A stretch of 64,000 nucleotides of DNA from Noviherbaspirillum suwonense (GTDB lineage: Bacteria; Pseudomonadota; Gammaproteobacteria; Burkholderiales; Burkholderiaceae_D), in NCBI RefSeq assembly GCF_900182955.1, contig NZ_FXUL01000032.1, positions 1 to 64,000 on the forward strand, given 5' to 3'. This document shows positions 46,104-55,636 of the stretch, one piece after another. Under the pieces are notes generated by a model. That model worked only from the letters and a program-made list of their open reading frames with translations. It was not told where the DNA came from and made no database searches. Each line of letters opens with the position of its first letter. Position 1 is the stretch's first letter. The position numbers and the translations under genes were made by a program.

Positions 46104-46606
46104 ACCGGATTGCGTGAAGCACGCCGCGGGCTGCCAGCACGATTTTTCTCTAGCCACAAGCGTCAATGGTTCAAATGGCAATAGGTGCAGCCGACCGCAG
46201 CAGCTGCGCCGCTGAAGCCGACTTCGTCGCTGGGGCAAGGGTTAGAAGCAACCTGCGTCCCAATACCTTCAACAGTTGCGGACGCGTTCGACAAGGAGCC
46301 GCACGTAATTCGTCAGCCTGCTTTCACCGGAAGGGATTTCGCTTGTATCGCCATGTGCAGACGCTTGATGTCGGCCCGTCGCGACCTAACTCAAGTCATT
46401 TGCCGGAAACCGTGATGCGCAGCTCTCGTGCCAACAGCTATGGGTTCGTCGCGAAGAGGGGACACCGACAGGCGTAGTTCACCCCAAGCCGCACAGAAGG
46501 CGCCTACCGACGCCTTCTGCCTTCCGTTGCTGCATATCCTGTAACTTGCCGCAGCGTCGAATCTTCGGCTTCTATCGGGACTGAAGGTCGACGGCAAGCC
46601 ACCGCA
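46104..46606. other. Intergenic boundary between replicon and catabolic genes
   Basis: About 500 bp with no supported gene. It separates the replicon backbone from the leftward catabolic operon. Short open frames on the plus strand have no ribosome binding site or known content. One inverted repeat near the right end is listed separately. Confidence 0.35.
46495..46518. terminator. Weak hairpin downstream of the catabolic operon
   Basis: AGAAGGCG and CGCCTTCT form an 8 bp perfect stem with an 8-base loop, about 90 bp after the stop of the binding-protein gene. No T-tract follows on either strand, so intrinsic termination is uncertain. Confidence 0.3.
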
Positions 46607-47608
46607 TCAATCGGGCTGGATGTTTGCCGTCTTGATAACCTTGGCCCACTTCGTCGTTTCCGCGCCAACGAATTTGCCAAAGTCTGCCGGGGAGCCCGGA
46701 GTCGTCACCGCGCCGAGTTCGCCCAGCTTCTTTACCACCGCCGGATCCGCCAGCGCCGCACGCAGGCTATCGTTGAGCTTGGCCACGACGTCGGGCGGTG
46801 TGTTTTTCGGCGCCACCAGGCCCCACCAGACCGTCGCGGAACTGCCGGGCAGTTGCAGGGTGTTGACCGTGGGTGCGCCCGGCAGCAATGGCGTAGGCTG
46901 CTTGTCCATCACGGCAAGCGCGCGCATTTTCCCACCCTGGATGTGGGAAATCACTTCCAGCGGATTGATCGACATGAAATCGATCCTGCCGCCCAGCAAA
47001 TCCGTAATCGCAGGCGAGCCGCCCTTGTAAGGGACGTGCAAAGCCTGGAATTTTCCTTCTTCCTTCAGCAGTTCGCTCGCCAGGTGTCCGGAGCTTCCGT
47101 TGCCCGCCGAAGCGTAGGTGAGCTTGTCCGGGTTGGCCTTACCGAAAGCAATCAACTCAGGCAGGGTCTTGTAGGGAGATGCTTGCGGAACGACGATCAC
47201 CAACGGTGCATAGCCGATGCTTCCTACCGGTGTGAAATCGTGGGCGATGTCGAAATCCATATTCTTGTACAGCGCGCCATTGCTCGCCAGAGTATTGGAC
47301 GCCGTGAGCAAGGTATAGCCATCGGCCGGCGACTTGGCCGCCGCACTCATGCCGAGATTACTGCCAGCGCCGGGACGGTTGTCGACGATGACAACCTGCT
47401 TCAGGCGTTCGGCCATCTTCTGGCCGACGAGCCGCGTCACGATATCCACCGCGCCCCCGGCAGCATAAGGCACGATCACGCGGATGGGCTTGCTGGGGTA
47501 AGCGTCCTGCGCATGCGCGGCGGTGACAGACCCCGCCAGCACGGCGAATGCGACGGCAAGGCGACGGGTCAGACAAGCAAACTCTGGCAATGACAGCGGT
47601 ATCGACAT
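46607..47608 (-). CDS. Bug/TctC-type periplasmic substrate-binding protein
   Basis: A 333-residue TctC-family (Bug) receptor. A signal peptide with Arg-rich start and hydrophobic core (RRLAVAFAVLAGSVTA) likely ends AHA-QD. The mature protein begins YPSKPIRVIVPYAAGG and shows the usual ADGYTLL, ASAGNGSSGHLASELL and VPYKGGSPAITDLLGG segments. Bug proteins bind carboxylates in the periplasm, with or without a TctAB permease; none is encoded here. It lies 68 bp after ligK on the same strand, so the ligand is probably an aromatic-derived dicarboxylate or tricarboxylate. GGAG precedes the ATG. Confidence 0.85.
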   Translation of the reverse strand: MSIPLSLPEFACLTRRLAVAFAVLAGSVTAAHAQDAYPSKPIRVIVPYAAGGAVDIVTRLVGQKMAERLKQVVIVDNRPGAGSNLGMSAAAKSPADGYTLLTASNTLASNGALYKNMDFDIAHDFTPVGSIGYAPLVIVVPQASPYKTLPELIAFGKANPDKLTYASAGNGSSGHLASELLKEEGKFQALHVPYKGGSPAITDLLGGRIDFMSINPLEVISHIQGGKMRALAVMDKQPTPLLPGAPTVNTLQLPGSSATVWWGLVAPKNTPPDVVAKLNDSLRAALADPAVVKKLGELGAVTTPGSPADFGKFVGAETTKWAKVIKTANIQPD

Positions 47609-47676
47609 CTTCTTTATCTCCGTTTGTAAAAATTAATGAGCGAGTAAAACAGTCCGGAATATCCCGGAGGACAGGC

Positions 47677-48375
47677 TTAATCGATGTAGACCAGTCCAGC
47701 CGCCTCGAGCGGACCGCGCATGTTGTACATGTCCAGACCCAGCACACCGGACGCCAGCTTCGCGCGCTTCTCGCCTTCGAGGTCTTCGCGCTTTCTTGCC
47801 GCGGCGGCCACGCGGGCAGCATCGGCGGCCGGAACGATGACGATGCCATCGTCGTCGGCCACTACGACATCGCCGGCGTTCACCAGGGCGCCGGCGCAGA
47901 TTACCGGGATATTGACCGAGCCCAGCGTGGCCTTGATGGTGCCCTTTGCGCTGATCGCCTTGCTCCACACAGGAAAACCCATCTCCTTCAGGATGCGCAC
48001 GTCACGCACGCCGCCGTCGATGACCAGGCCTTTCGCGCCGCGCGCCATGAAGCTGGTCCCCAGCAGGTCGCCAAAATAGCCGTCGGTGCATTCGGTGGTG
48101 ACCGCCGCGACCACGATGTCGCCGGGTTGTATCTGTTCAGCCGCCACGTGCATCATCCAGTTGTCGCCCGGCTGCAGCAGCACGGTCACGGCGGTGCCCG
48201 CCACTTGTGCGCCAGCATAAATCGGGCGCATATAGGGGCGCATCAGGCCGACACGTCCCATGGCTTCATGGACGGTCGCGCTGCCGAACGTTTCAAGCTG
48301 GCTGGCGGCATCGCGGTCGGCGCGCGTGATGTTGCGCTTGACGACGCCGAGCTGGTTCATCAATGGAGTAGTCAT
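47677..48375 (-). CDS. ligK: 4-carboxy-4-hydroxy-2-oxoadipate aldolase (RraA/HMG-aldolase fold)
   Basis: A 232-residue class II pyruvate aldolase of the LigK/GalC type, which splits 4-carboxy-4-hydroxy-2-oxoadipate into pyruvate and oxaloacetate. It shows the metal/catalytic blocks [15 protein letters not shown] and [11 protein letters not shown] (the R-D pair characteristic of the family), plus [11 protein letters not shown] near the N-terminus. The RraA fold alone would be ambiguous, but its place 2 bp after ligJ fixes the role. AGAGGA stands about 8 bases before the ATG. Confidence 0.85.
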   Translation of the reverse strand: MTTPLMNQLGVVKRNITRADRDAASQLETFGSATVHEAMGRVGLMRPYMRPIYAGAQVAGTAVTVLLQPGDNWMMHVAAEQIQPGDIVVAAVTTECTDGYFGDLLGTSFMARGAKGLVIDGGVRDVRILKEMGFPVWSKAISAKGTIKATLGSVNIPVICAGALVNAGDVVVADDDGIVIVPAADAARVAAAARKREDLEGEKRAKLASGVLGLDMYNMRGPLEAAGLVYID

Positions 48376-48377
48376 CG

Positions 48378-49418
48378 TTAATATCCTCTGGTTTCAAGTG
48401 CCGCATTCAGCCGCGGGAAGACCCGGCGGGCATTGCCTTCGTAAATCTTGTAGCGTTCGTCTGCGCCGAGCTGTGTCGACGCATCGATATAGCGCTTCGT
48501 ATCGTCGTAGTGGAACCCCGTTTCCGGGTCGATCCCGCGCACCGCGCCGATCATTTCCGACGCGAACAGTATGTTGTCGACCGGGATGACCTTGGTGAGC
48601 AGGTCGATGCCGGGCTGGTGATAGACGCAGGTGTCGAAAAAGATGTTATTCAGCAGGTGGTCCTTCAGCAGCGGCTTTTTCATTTCCTGCGCCAGGCCGC
48701 GGAACCGGCCCCAGTGATAGGGCACCGCGCCGCCGCCGTGGGGAATGATGAACTTGAGCGTCGGGAAATCCAGAAACAGGTCGCTGGTCAGGCATTGCAT
48801 GAACGCGGTGGTATCGGCATTCAGGTAATGCGCACCCGTGGTGTGAAAGCAGGCATTGCAGCTGGTGCTCACATGCACCATCGCAGGAATATCGAGTTCG
48901 ACCATCTTTTCATAGACCGGGTACCAGCTGCGGTCCGACAACGGCGGCGAGGTCCAGTGGCCGCCCGACGGATCCGGGTTGAGATTGATGCCGACGAATC
49001 CATAATCGTTGACGCATCTTTCGAGCTCGGGCAGGCAGGTGGACGGAGCGACGCCCGGCGACTGCGGCAGCATTGCAGCGCCAATGAAATGCTCCGGAAA
49101 GAGCGCCGAGACCCGGTAGCACAGCTCATTGCAGATCGCGGCCCAGGTCGCACTCGTATTGAAGTCGCCGATATGGTGGGCCATGAAGCTGGCGCGCGGC
49201 GAGAAGATCGTCAGGTCGGAGCCGCGCTGTTTCATCAGGCGCAGCTGGTTCGTCTCGATCGACTCGCGGAGTTCATCGTCGCTGATCCGGAGTTCCGACG
49301 GTTTCGGACCCCGTTCCGGCGTAGCCAGATTCGCAATCTGGCGGTTGCGCCATTCTTCGAGCGCCTTGGGCGCAGTGGTGTAGTGGCCATGGCAATCGAT
49401 GATCAGGGGTTGCTGCAT
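48378..49418 (-). CDS. ligJ: 4-oxalomesaconate hydratase, amidohydrolase type (LigJ)
   Basis: A 346-residue amidohydrolase-2 protein. The N-terminal metal motif is [12 protein letters not shown], a conserved VHVST lies near residue 180, and a C-terminal HGGG ([15 protein letters not shown]) and metal-ligand region [11 protein letters not shown] complete the barrel. Length and sequence feel match LigJ of the protocatechuate 4,5-cleavage route, which hydrates 4-oxalomesaconate to 4-carboxy-4-hydroxy-2-oxoadipate. GalB of Pseudomonas does the same step with a different fold. It overlaps galD by 16 bp and precedes ligK by 2 bp. AAAGGA precedes the ATG. Confidence 0.85.
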   Translation of the reverse strand: MQQPLIIDCHGHYTTAPKALEEWRNRQIANLATPERGPKPSELRISDDELRESIETNQLRLMKQRGSDLTIFSPRASFMAHHIGDFNTSATWAAICNELCYRVSALFPEHFIGAAMLPQSPGVAPSTCLPELERCVNDYGFVGINLNPDPSGGHWTSPPLSDRSWYPVYEKMVELDIPAMVHVSTSCNACFHTTGAHYLNADTTAFMQCLTSDLFLDFPTLKFIIPHGGGAVPYHWGRFRGLAQEMKKPLLKDHLLNNIFFDTCVYHQPGIDLLTKVIPVDNILFASEMIGAVRGIDPETGFHYDDTKRYIDASTQLGADERYKIYEGNARRVFPRLNAALETRGY

Positions 49419-50560
49419 GTCTCTTGTCCTTTCCAGGCAATGGCGGGAATCATGACTTCTCCCCGCATGATGAGTCGGGCGGTTCGTAGTAGCGCGGCGC
49501 GGATGACGTGCTGCGGATTCGCCGGATCGAGCGCCAGCTCGACACTGAATTCACCGGCGGGATGCTCGACCGAGATGCTTTTGCTCAGTCCCTCCGGCAC
49601 GACCGCAAGTCCGTCTGCGATCGACCCGCGAACCACGCAGGCGGTGGCGACTGTGACGGCGGCCAGCACACCGATGGCGTCATGGCATACGTGTGGAATG
49701 AAACAGCGGGTCGCAATGCTGCCGCCGTTACGGGGTGCGGCGACCAGGCACATCTTCGGGTAACTGGAGGCGCTGACATCACCCAGTCCCATCAACGGGC
49801 CGGCCCGCAGGCGCAAGGCTTCCAGCCTTGCCTTGAGGTCGCTGTCGGCATTGAGCTGCGCGACCGGTTCGTCACCGCGCAGGCCAAGATCGGCGGCCCG
49901 CACCAGCACCAGCGGCATGCCATTGTCGATCAGCGTGGCGTCGATGCTGAAGGGCGCGATGTGGGTGCCGTCGACAGTGATCGTGTCCCGTGCGCGGCCG
50001 GTCGGCAGCAGCGCCGGGCAGAACGAGCCCGCAATGTCGATAAGGTCGATGGCGATCGGCGCGGCCGTGCCTGGCACGCCATCGATCCGGGCGTCGCCGC
50101 CATACCGCACGCGCCCGTTGGGCGTCTGCACGGTGATATCGCATTGCATGCCGGTGTTCAGGATCATTACCCTGGCCGTGGTCGTCGCGCCACGAGCGGC
50201 GACAATGCTGCGCTCCAACGCGAAGGGGAGCACGGCAGCCAGCATGTTGCCGCAACTAGCCGTGGCATCGACGGTATCCGATTCGGGCTGCACCTGCACA
50301 AAAAGAAAGTCCAGGTCCACCCCAGGCGTCGCACTGGCCCGCACAATGCCGATCTTGCTGCTCAGCGGGTGCGCGCCGCCGAGGCCGTCAATCTGGCGGC
50401 GGTCAGGCGACCCCATGACGGCCAGCAGCACGCGGTCACGCGCGGCCCGATCCTGCGGCAAGTCGGATTCCAGAAAAAAAGGGCCTCGCGAGGTACCACC
50501 GCGCATCAACATGCAGGGCAGGGCCAGCAGGTCGGCATCCGTATCGTAGGGCGTGAGCAT
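49403..50560 (-). CDS. galD: 4-oxalomesaconate tautomerase (GalD/PrpF family)
   Basis: A 385-residue PrpF-type isomerase from the ATG at 50560; the frame is open to a GTG at 50602. Family marks include LPCMLMRGGTSRGPFF at the N-terminus, DGLGGAHPLSSKIGIV near residue 70 and the Cys-containing ASCGNMLAAVLPFA near 100. These resemble the catalytic halves of the diaminopimelate-epimerase-like fold. In context it should interconvert keto and enol forms of 4-oxalomesaconate before LigJ. It is first in the operon galD-ligJ-ligK-bug and divergent from the LysR regulator. Confidence 0.8.
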   Translation of the reverse strand: MLTPYDTDADLLALPCMLMRGGTSRGPFFLESDLPQDRAARDRVLLAVMGSPDRRQIDGLGGAHPLSSKIGIVRASATPGVDLDFLFVQVQPESDTVDATASCGNMLAAVLPFALERSIVAARGATTTARVMILNTGMQCDITVQTPNGRVRYGGDARIDGVPGTAAPIAIDLIDIAGSFCPALLPTGRARDTITVDGTHIAPFSIDATLIDNGMPLVLVRAADLGLRGDEPVAQLNADSDLKARLEALRLRAGPLMGLGDVSASSYPKMCLVAAPRNGGSIATRCFIPHVCHDAIGVLAAVTVATACVVRGSIADGLAVVPEGLSKSISVEHPAGEFSVELALDPANPQHVIRAALLRTARLIMRGEVMIPAIAWKGQETCSNP

Positions 50561-50685
50561 GGCAAATCGGTTATCGAGCCAAAAGCCGGCTATTATCGCC
50601 ACACGCCATCCCGCACTGGTTGCTTTCTACCCTGTCGGGCGTTCTAATTTACTTATGTACGACTGTCGATACCCTGTCTTGCCTG

Positions 50686-51903
50686 ATGCGGCCGCTTACT
50701 CCAAAGATCAATCTTCATCATCTTCATGCGTTTGGCATCGTGGCGGCGACCGGCGGCATTCGCCGCTCGGCTGACATCCTGTTCCGGGCCTCGTCCGCGG
50801 TCGCGAGGTCGGTCGCGGCGCTCGAAGAAAGCCTGGGCACGCAGCTGTTCGAACGCAAGGGCAGCGGCATGCTGATGACCGCCGCGGGCCAGGCCGTGCA
50901 GTTGCGGGTGCTGCGCATCGAGGCGGCGCTCAGGGAAGTCCGCGACGACGCCGCCCGCCTGGCCGCCCGCGACGGTGCGCATCTGGGCAGCACCGATCCG
51001 TTATTCAATGAACGGCGCCTGCAGGCTGCCGTGCTGCTGGCCGAGGTGCACCACATGCCCAGCGTGGCGCGCGTCATGGCCATTTCGCAGTCCGCGGTCA
51101 GCCAGGCGATCACGAAGCTGGAAACCGTACTGGGACAGGCGCTGTTTCGCCGCTCGCCCTACGGCACCGTTCCCACCGACGCAGGCACCCGCTGGATCAT
51201 GCGTTTCAACCGCGTGCTGGCTGAACTGGACCATATCCTGTCCGACATCGCCGCCCTGGAGGGCGAACTGACGGGCAGCATCACGGTGGGCGCGTTGCCG
51301 CTGGCGCGCACTTCACTGCTGCCGACCGCCATTACGTCGCTGCTGGCGAAATATCCCAGGCTGCGCGTGCGTTCGCTCGAAAGCACGTATGAGGAACTCG
51401 CTGCCGGCCTGCTGAGTGGACGCGTGGATTTCATCATCGGCGCGCTGCGTTTGCCAACCGAGCAGGGCTTCCAAGCCTATCCATTACTGCAGGACCAGAT
51501 CGCGGTAATTGCCCGCGCGGGGCATCCGCTTGCATCCAGTTCCACGCTGGATTTCGATGCCCTCGAAAGGTACCCGTGGGTGCTATCGCGTGCCGGCACG
51601 CCGCTGCGGATTGCGCTTGAGGCCTTCTTCCGGGAGCGCGGCAGGCAGGCGCCACAGCCCGCAGTCGAGACAGGGGACCTGGCACTGCTACGCGGACTGC
51701 TGGTCTCCAGCGATATGCTGACCGTACTCTCCGCGCACCAGCTGCATTACGAAATCGCGACCGGGCAGTTAGGCGTGCTGCCGTTTCCGATGTTTGGCCT
51801 AGAGCGACCTATCGGCGTCATCACACGGGCAGGGGCTTACTTATCGCCCGGGGCAGATGCGCTTTTGGCGGAGCTTAATGGCGTCATACGCACCAGGCAA
51901 TAG
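50686..51903 (+). CDS. LysR-type regulator with two N-terminal HTH domains
   Basis: A 405-residue LysR-type protein, longer than the usual 300. Two winged-helix DNA-binding domains occur in tandem. The first, about residues 9-70, reads HLHAFGIVAATGG then SSAVARSVAALEESLGTQLFER. The second, about 105-170, reads LQAAVLLAEVHHMPSVARVM then SAVSQAITKLETVLGQALFRR. The effector domain follows (SITVGALPLARTSLLP). The double HTH occurs in some regulators of gallate/protocatechuate genes. It is divergent from galD across 125 bp and is presumably its pathway-specific activator. The ATG at 50686 is preferred to the TTG at 50620. Confidence 0.85.
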   Translation: MRPLTPKINLHHLHAFGIVAATGGIRRSADILFRASSAVARSVAALEESLGTQLFERKGSGMLMTAAGQAVQLRVLRIEAALREVRDDAARLAARDGAHLGSTDPLFNERRLQAAVLLAEVHHMPSVARVMAISQSAVSQAITKLETVLGQALFRRSPYGTVPTDAGTRWIMRFNRVLAELDHILSDIAALEGELTGSITVGALPLARTSLLPTAITSLLAKYPRLRVRSLESTYEELAAGLLSGRVDFIIGALRLPTEQGFQAYPLLQDQIAVIARAGHPLASSSTLDFDALERYPWVLSRAGTPLRIALEAFFRERGRQAPQPAVETGDLALLRGLLVSSDMLTVLSAHQLHYEIATGQLGVLPFPMFGLERPIGVITRAGAYLSPGADALLAELNGVIRTRQ

Positions 51904-52077
51904 GCGCTCTGCCACGTAATTCGTGCAGCGGTCGGATGGGCACTGCCCGACCCGAGGCCGATCGTCGTTGATGAATGCGGCTTTACCCTGGACAGTCCAA
52001 AGTGCGGCCTTCGACGGAGGATGGCGGTTTCCGTCCGTGCTTCCAGCATTCTCGCAGGCAAAGGACGGCAGGCTCGA

Positions 52078-52374
52078 CTAGGGCCCGTCGCCAGGGATGC
52101 CTGCTTCATTCCCGAGAATATCCCGCGTGGCAATCGGGCTGCGCTCGGAGATGCCTGCCTGCCCGGCGTCCTCGGCTTGCGTACATGCCGCTTCCACCGC
52201 GTCCCGTAATTCATCCAGAGTAGCCTGGGCCGGGACCATGACGCCGAGATTCCGGGCCTTCTCCGTCAAGGGGAGCAGGGACCAGTGCTCGGTAATCTCA
52301 TGGTCTTCGGCGGCAGCGCCAAACTCGCAGATTTCCATAAGCAAGGCCTGAAGCGCGTTCGATCCCGTGACCAT
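52078..52374 (-). CDS. Small hypothetical protein
   Basis: A 98-residue acidic, helical protein with no membrane segment, signal or known motif. The start at 52374 is preferred because GGAGG stands 6 bases before it, although another ATG lies at 52389. The N-terminal half looks folded (MVTGSNALQALLMEICEFG, ITEHWSLLPL) and the C-terminus is flexible. Single gene between the LysR regulator and the histidine-kinase gene. Function unknown. Confidence 0.5.
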   Translation of the reverse strand: MVTGSNALQALLMEICEFGAAAEDHEITEHWSLLPLTEKARNLGVMVPAQATLDELRDAVEAACTQAEDAGQAGISERSPIATRDILGNEAGIPGDGP

Positions 52375-52601
52375 GGCAACCTCCTGCAATGACGGTGCAG
52401 ATTGTAAAAATTTAGTCTAGCACCTGCGGCATCAGGATTAAATGGGACAGCGGGCCGATTTTTGGCAGGTGCTTTTCTGCAAGGAACCATCTTTTGCTGC
52501 ACGACGTCCAGGCGGCGTTTCGCAGGCAAGCCCATTCCCGCACCGGGCCATGCGAGCCGTCGTCCGGTGCTACCTGCCGGCTTTGCCCATGGGTGCGCCG
52601 C

Positions 52602-54554
52602 TCAGGAAAGGCTGCGCGGCAGCGTGAGCGAAAAGATACTTCCCATGCCATCGCCATCGCTGCTCACCCGGACCGTGCCGCCGTGGGCTTCCACGAGGCT
52701 CTTTACCAGCGCCAGGCCCAATCCAAGGCCGCCGCCCTTTCGATCCGTCGAACGTTCAGCCTGGGTATAGAAATCGAAGATGCTGCCAATGGCGTCGGAG
52801 GGAATTCCGATTCCGTTGTCGGTGACCTCGACCAGAATCTTGTCGTGCTCGGGCACGACCCGCAGGCTGATATTCCCGTCGCCCGGCGTGTACCGGGCGG
52901 CATTGCTCAACAGGTTGGACAGGACCTGCACCAGCCTGGTCTTGTCCCCAAAGGTCTGGCAGGGGATAAGGGGCAAGTCCAGGGTCAGGGCATGCCGTTT
53001 CGCGACCATCATCGGGCGGATCTGCTCGACAGCCTCGTGGGCGATGCGCCCGATGTCGACCATTTGCTTATTCAGCAGCACCAGTCCCATGGTGACCCGC
53101 GACATGTCGACCAGGTCCTCGACCAGGCGCGACATATGGCCGACCTGGCGCTGGATGACTTCGCCCAGCTGTACCGCGCGCGCACTGGTCGTCGCCGGCG
53201 ATTCGATCAGCCTGGCCGCCATGCTGGTGGCAGCCAGCGGGTTGCGCAGTTCATGGCTGAGCACGGCGAGAAACCGGTCCTTGCGCTCATTGGCCAGGCG
53301 CATTTCCTCGGCCTGCATGATTTTGTCGGTGGTGTCAGTGCAGGTGCCGATCCATTCGAAGACATGCCCGTTCTGGTCCCTGAGCGGCACGGCGCGGGAT
53401 TCGAAGTGACGGTATTGACCATCCATGCGGCGGACGCGGTAGGAGTCGATGGCCGGCATGCCCTCCGCCAGGTACCGTTTCCACGCGGCCTGCACGCGAG
53501 CACAATCCTCCGGATGCACGGAATTGATCCAGCGCAGCTCGTCGCTCCAGTCGTCGGTATAGCGCCGCCAGGACGTGGTGTCGCCGATCGGCTTGCCGTT
53601 GGCGTCCGCGCGCCATACCAGATCCGATACGGTTTCGCTCAGCATGCGGTAGCGCTGGGCGCTTTCCTCGATCTCCTGCTGCGCCAGCTTGCGCTGGGTG
53701 ATGTCGCGAAAGTAGAGCGCCAGGCCTTCGTCGATCGGCTGGGCGCTGAGCTCGAACCAGCCGGTGCGTCCCTCCGGGTCGGTCCACATGTTTTCCAGCT
53801 GAACGGGGACGCGCTCCCGCATCGCGCGCCGGTATTCCCGGCCGACCGGGGAATCGACCGTGTCCGGCCATAATTCCCAGTGGGACTTGCCTATCATGTC
53901 CTCGACCGGACGCCTGTTGATATGCACCGCGGTTGCGTTCATTTCCAGCACACGAAAGTCGTGATCGACGACGCACAGGCCTTCCGCCATGCCGCGCAGC
54001 ACCTGGTCACGCCGATCCCGTTCCCGCCGCAACTGGTCTTCGATCGAATCGCGCTCCAGGATGGCTGCCACCGTGCCCGCGCAGATCTCGGTGAGTTCGA
54101 CCTCGTGCTGGGCAGGTATATGCGGCGCGTCGAAATAAACGGTCAGCACCCCCAGGACATCGCCAGCCGTTGTGAACATCGGTGTCGAGTACCCGGCGCC
54201 GATGCCATGCTGCTGCGTCCAGTCGCGGAACTTCTCGAATAAGGAATCCGTGTCGAAATCCGCAACGACCACGCGGCGGCCCTGCGCAAATGCCATGCCG
54301 CAGCAACCCTGCCCAAGTTCGATCTGCGACAGGTCTTCCACCACGGTCGCACTCAGGCCGGTGCTTGCGCGCACGAACAGGCGTGCGCGGCTGGAGTCGA
54401 GCAGGGAAATGAGCGCCTTGGTCGTGCCATGGAAATGGTTGATCGCTTCCAGCACACGCTCCAGCTTGCGTGTCGTGTGCTCCGAATTGAGCAGGTGCAC
54501 GCTGAGTTGGTGCAGGATCTTCCAGTCGTCTAAATGCGGCACATCCATCACCAT
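52602..54554 (-). CDS. GAF-PAS-PAS sensor histidine kinase
   Basis: A 650-residue cytoplasmic hybrid-type sensor without membrane segments. Order: GAF domain about residues 15-170 (GMAFAQGRRVVVADFD), PAS about 185-300, a second PAS with PAC about 310-420 (SVHPEDCARVQ, IGTCTDTTDK), HisKA with the H-box FLAVLSHELRNPLAAT near 430, and HATPase_c with NLLSNAARYT, DNGIGIPSD and GGGLGLGLALVK. It should autophosphorylate on the H-box His. No response regulator gene is adjacent, so it is an orphan. The input is probably a small molecule or redox state. Confidence 0.9.
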   Translation of the reverse strand: MVMDVPHLDDWKILHQLSVHLLNSEHTTRKLERVLEAINHFHGTTKALISLLDSSRARLFVRASTGLSATVVEDLSQIELGQGCCGMAFAQGRRVVVADFDTDSLFEKFRDWTQQHGIGAGYSTPMFTTAGDVLGVLTVYFDAPHIPAQHEVELTEICAGTVAAILERDSIEDQLRRERDRRDQVLRGMAEGLCVVDHDFRVLEMNATAVHINRRPVEDMIGKSHWELWPDTVDSPVGREYRRAMRERVPVQLENMWTDPEGRTGWFELSAQPIDEGLALYFRDITQRKLAQQEIEESAQRYRMLSETVSDLVWRADANGKPIGDTTSWRRYTDDWSDELRWINSVHPEDCARVQAAWKRYLAEGMPAIDSYRVRRMDGQYRHFESRAVPLRDQNGHVFEWIGTCTDTTDKIMQAEEMRLANERKDRFLAVLSHELRNPLAATSMAARLIESPATTSARAVQLGEVIQRQVGHMSRLVEDLVDMSRVTMGLVLLNKQMVDIGRIAHEAVEQIRPMMVAKRHALTLDLPLIPCQTFGDKTRLVQVLSNLLSNAARYTPGDGNISLRVVPEHDKILVEVTDNGIGIPSDAIGSIFDFYTQAERSTDRKGGGLGLGLALVKSLVEAHGGTVRVSSDGDGMGSIFSLTLPRSLS

Positions 54555-55057
54555 TCAAAAATTGCTAAAAAATCCAAACACGGTCGCAGCGCCGCCCTGA
54601 CCGGGAGTCAGTGTTTCCCGATCAGGGATTTTACGGGAATAGTGGTTTCGAGAACGGTAAAGAACGATTTACTAGGAACTGCTTTTCAGTAGCGGTCCCG
54701 GCCAGCGCCATCCACGCGGCTTTGTGGATAGCAGTGTCCGGGCAGCTACGGTCGCTGGCCTGATGCCGGACCGGTCGATAAATCGGCGCCATTCAGCAGA
54801 TTGTCAGACAGGAACCGGATAATTCCTTTACCCCGTTCACGATCGTTCACGCACGGCCAGGATTTCATCTGTTTGACAGCCTGCATCAGTGGGCGTGCAA
54901 TCGGCGATGGGATTGCGTCCTGCGCTGAACGCGTTGAGCCTGGCCAATTACAAGCAGGGGTGGCGTCGCAAGCTGCACAGATTCCAGAGGGCAATGGATT
55001 GTTGGCGCGAACGACGCGTTGATTACCTTGGTTCCCCAATAGCGCATAGGAGGCGTC
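54555..55057. other. Intergenic region, nothing recognised
   Basis: About 500 bp between the divergent histidine-kinase gene and a small gene. It should hold the kinase promoter. The last bases carry AGGAGG for the gene at 55058. The minus-strand frame covering it has no domain and crosses the small gene. Confidence 0.35.
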
Positions 55058-55294
55058 ATGGATCGCAAAATGCTGGCAATGAAGGCCGACAGGTACTGGA
55101 AGATGTGGCTGCCGGAGAAAACAAGGAAACTCAAGGCGATGGGCCATTTCGACGCTGCGGTCCAGGCTGCCGCCTCGCGCGCCGCCGCCGAGCTTGCCTC
55201 CCTGTCGGCCCAGGGCTACCGCGGGGGTGAGGCAAATGACATCGTGCTTCCCAAGTTTATTTATCCGCAGCCGGAATCGCGGGAATACGACTGA
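55058..55294 (+). CDS. Small hypothetical protein
   Basis: A 78-residue basic, helical protein (KADRYWKMWLPEKTRKLKAMG, then an Ala-rich helix) ending in a short FIYPQPESREYD tail. AGGAGG lies a few bases before the ATG, which argues for real translation. No membrane segment or known family. The AVQAAASRAAAELASL helix could pair with another helix. It stands alone upstream of the diguanylate-cyclase gene. Confidence 0.55.
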   Translation: MDRKMLAMKADRYWKMWLPEKTRKLKAMGHFDAAVQAAASRAAAELASLSAQGYRGGEANDIVLPKFIYPQPESREYD

Positions 55295-55636
55295 GTCCGG
55301 TTGTAGACCCCGGCGCAGATGACAGGCGCCCGGTGACGATCTGCCATTCGCAGTATTTGACGCGACCAAGCCTGGAATGCCTCCATTTTTTCCAAGCTGG
55401 AAGCAAGCGGCGCAGCCACCTAAGCTGCCAAGCCAGCGCAGTGGCGGGGATGAGTTAACTGTTTGTTGCTTATCCGCCGCAAACTAGAACTTGGTAAAAT
55501 TGTTTATAGGAAATATTTCTTGGTTTAAATATAATTAAACCTCGGGTCATTAACGTCCGCGCGTCGAACGAACCTTCTCCTTAACGGCCATGCCGGTTTC
55601 ACCTATTCATTTTCTTGCTACCGTTTCCAACCGCCC
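55295..55636. other. Leader of the diguanylate-cyclase gene with AT-rich promoter region
   Basis: About 340 bp whose right part (55485-55545) is strongly AT-rich. TATAAT at 55530-55535 is a good -10 candidate, but no convincing -35 stands 16-18 bases upstream, so an activator may be needed. No riboswitch or RNA structure is evident. Confidence 0.4.
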
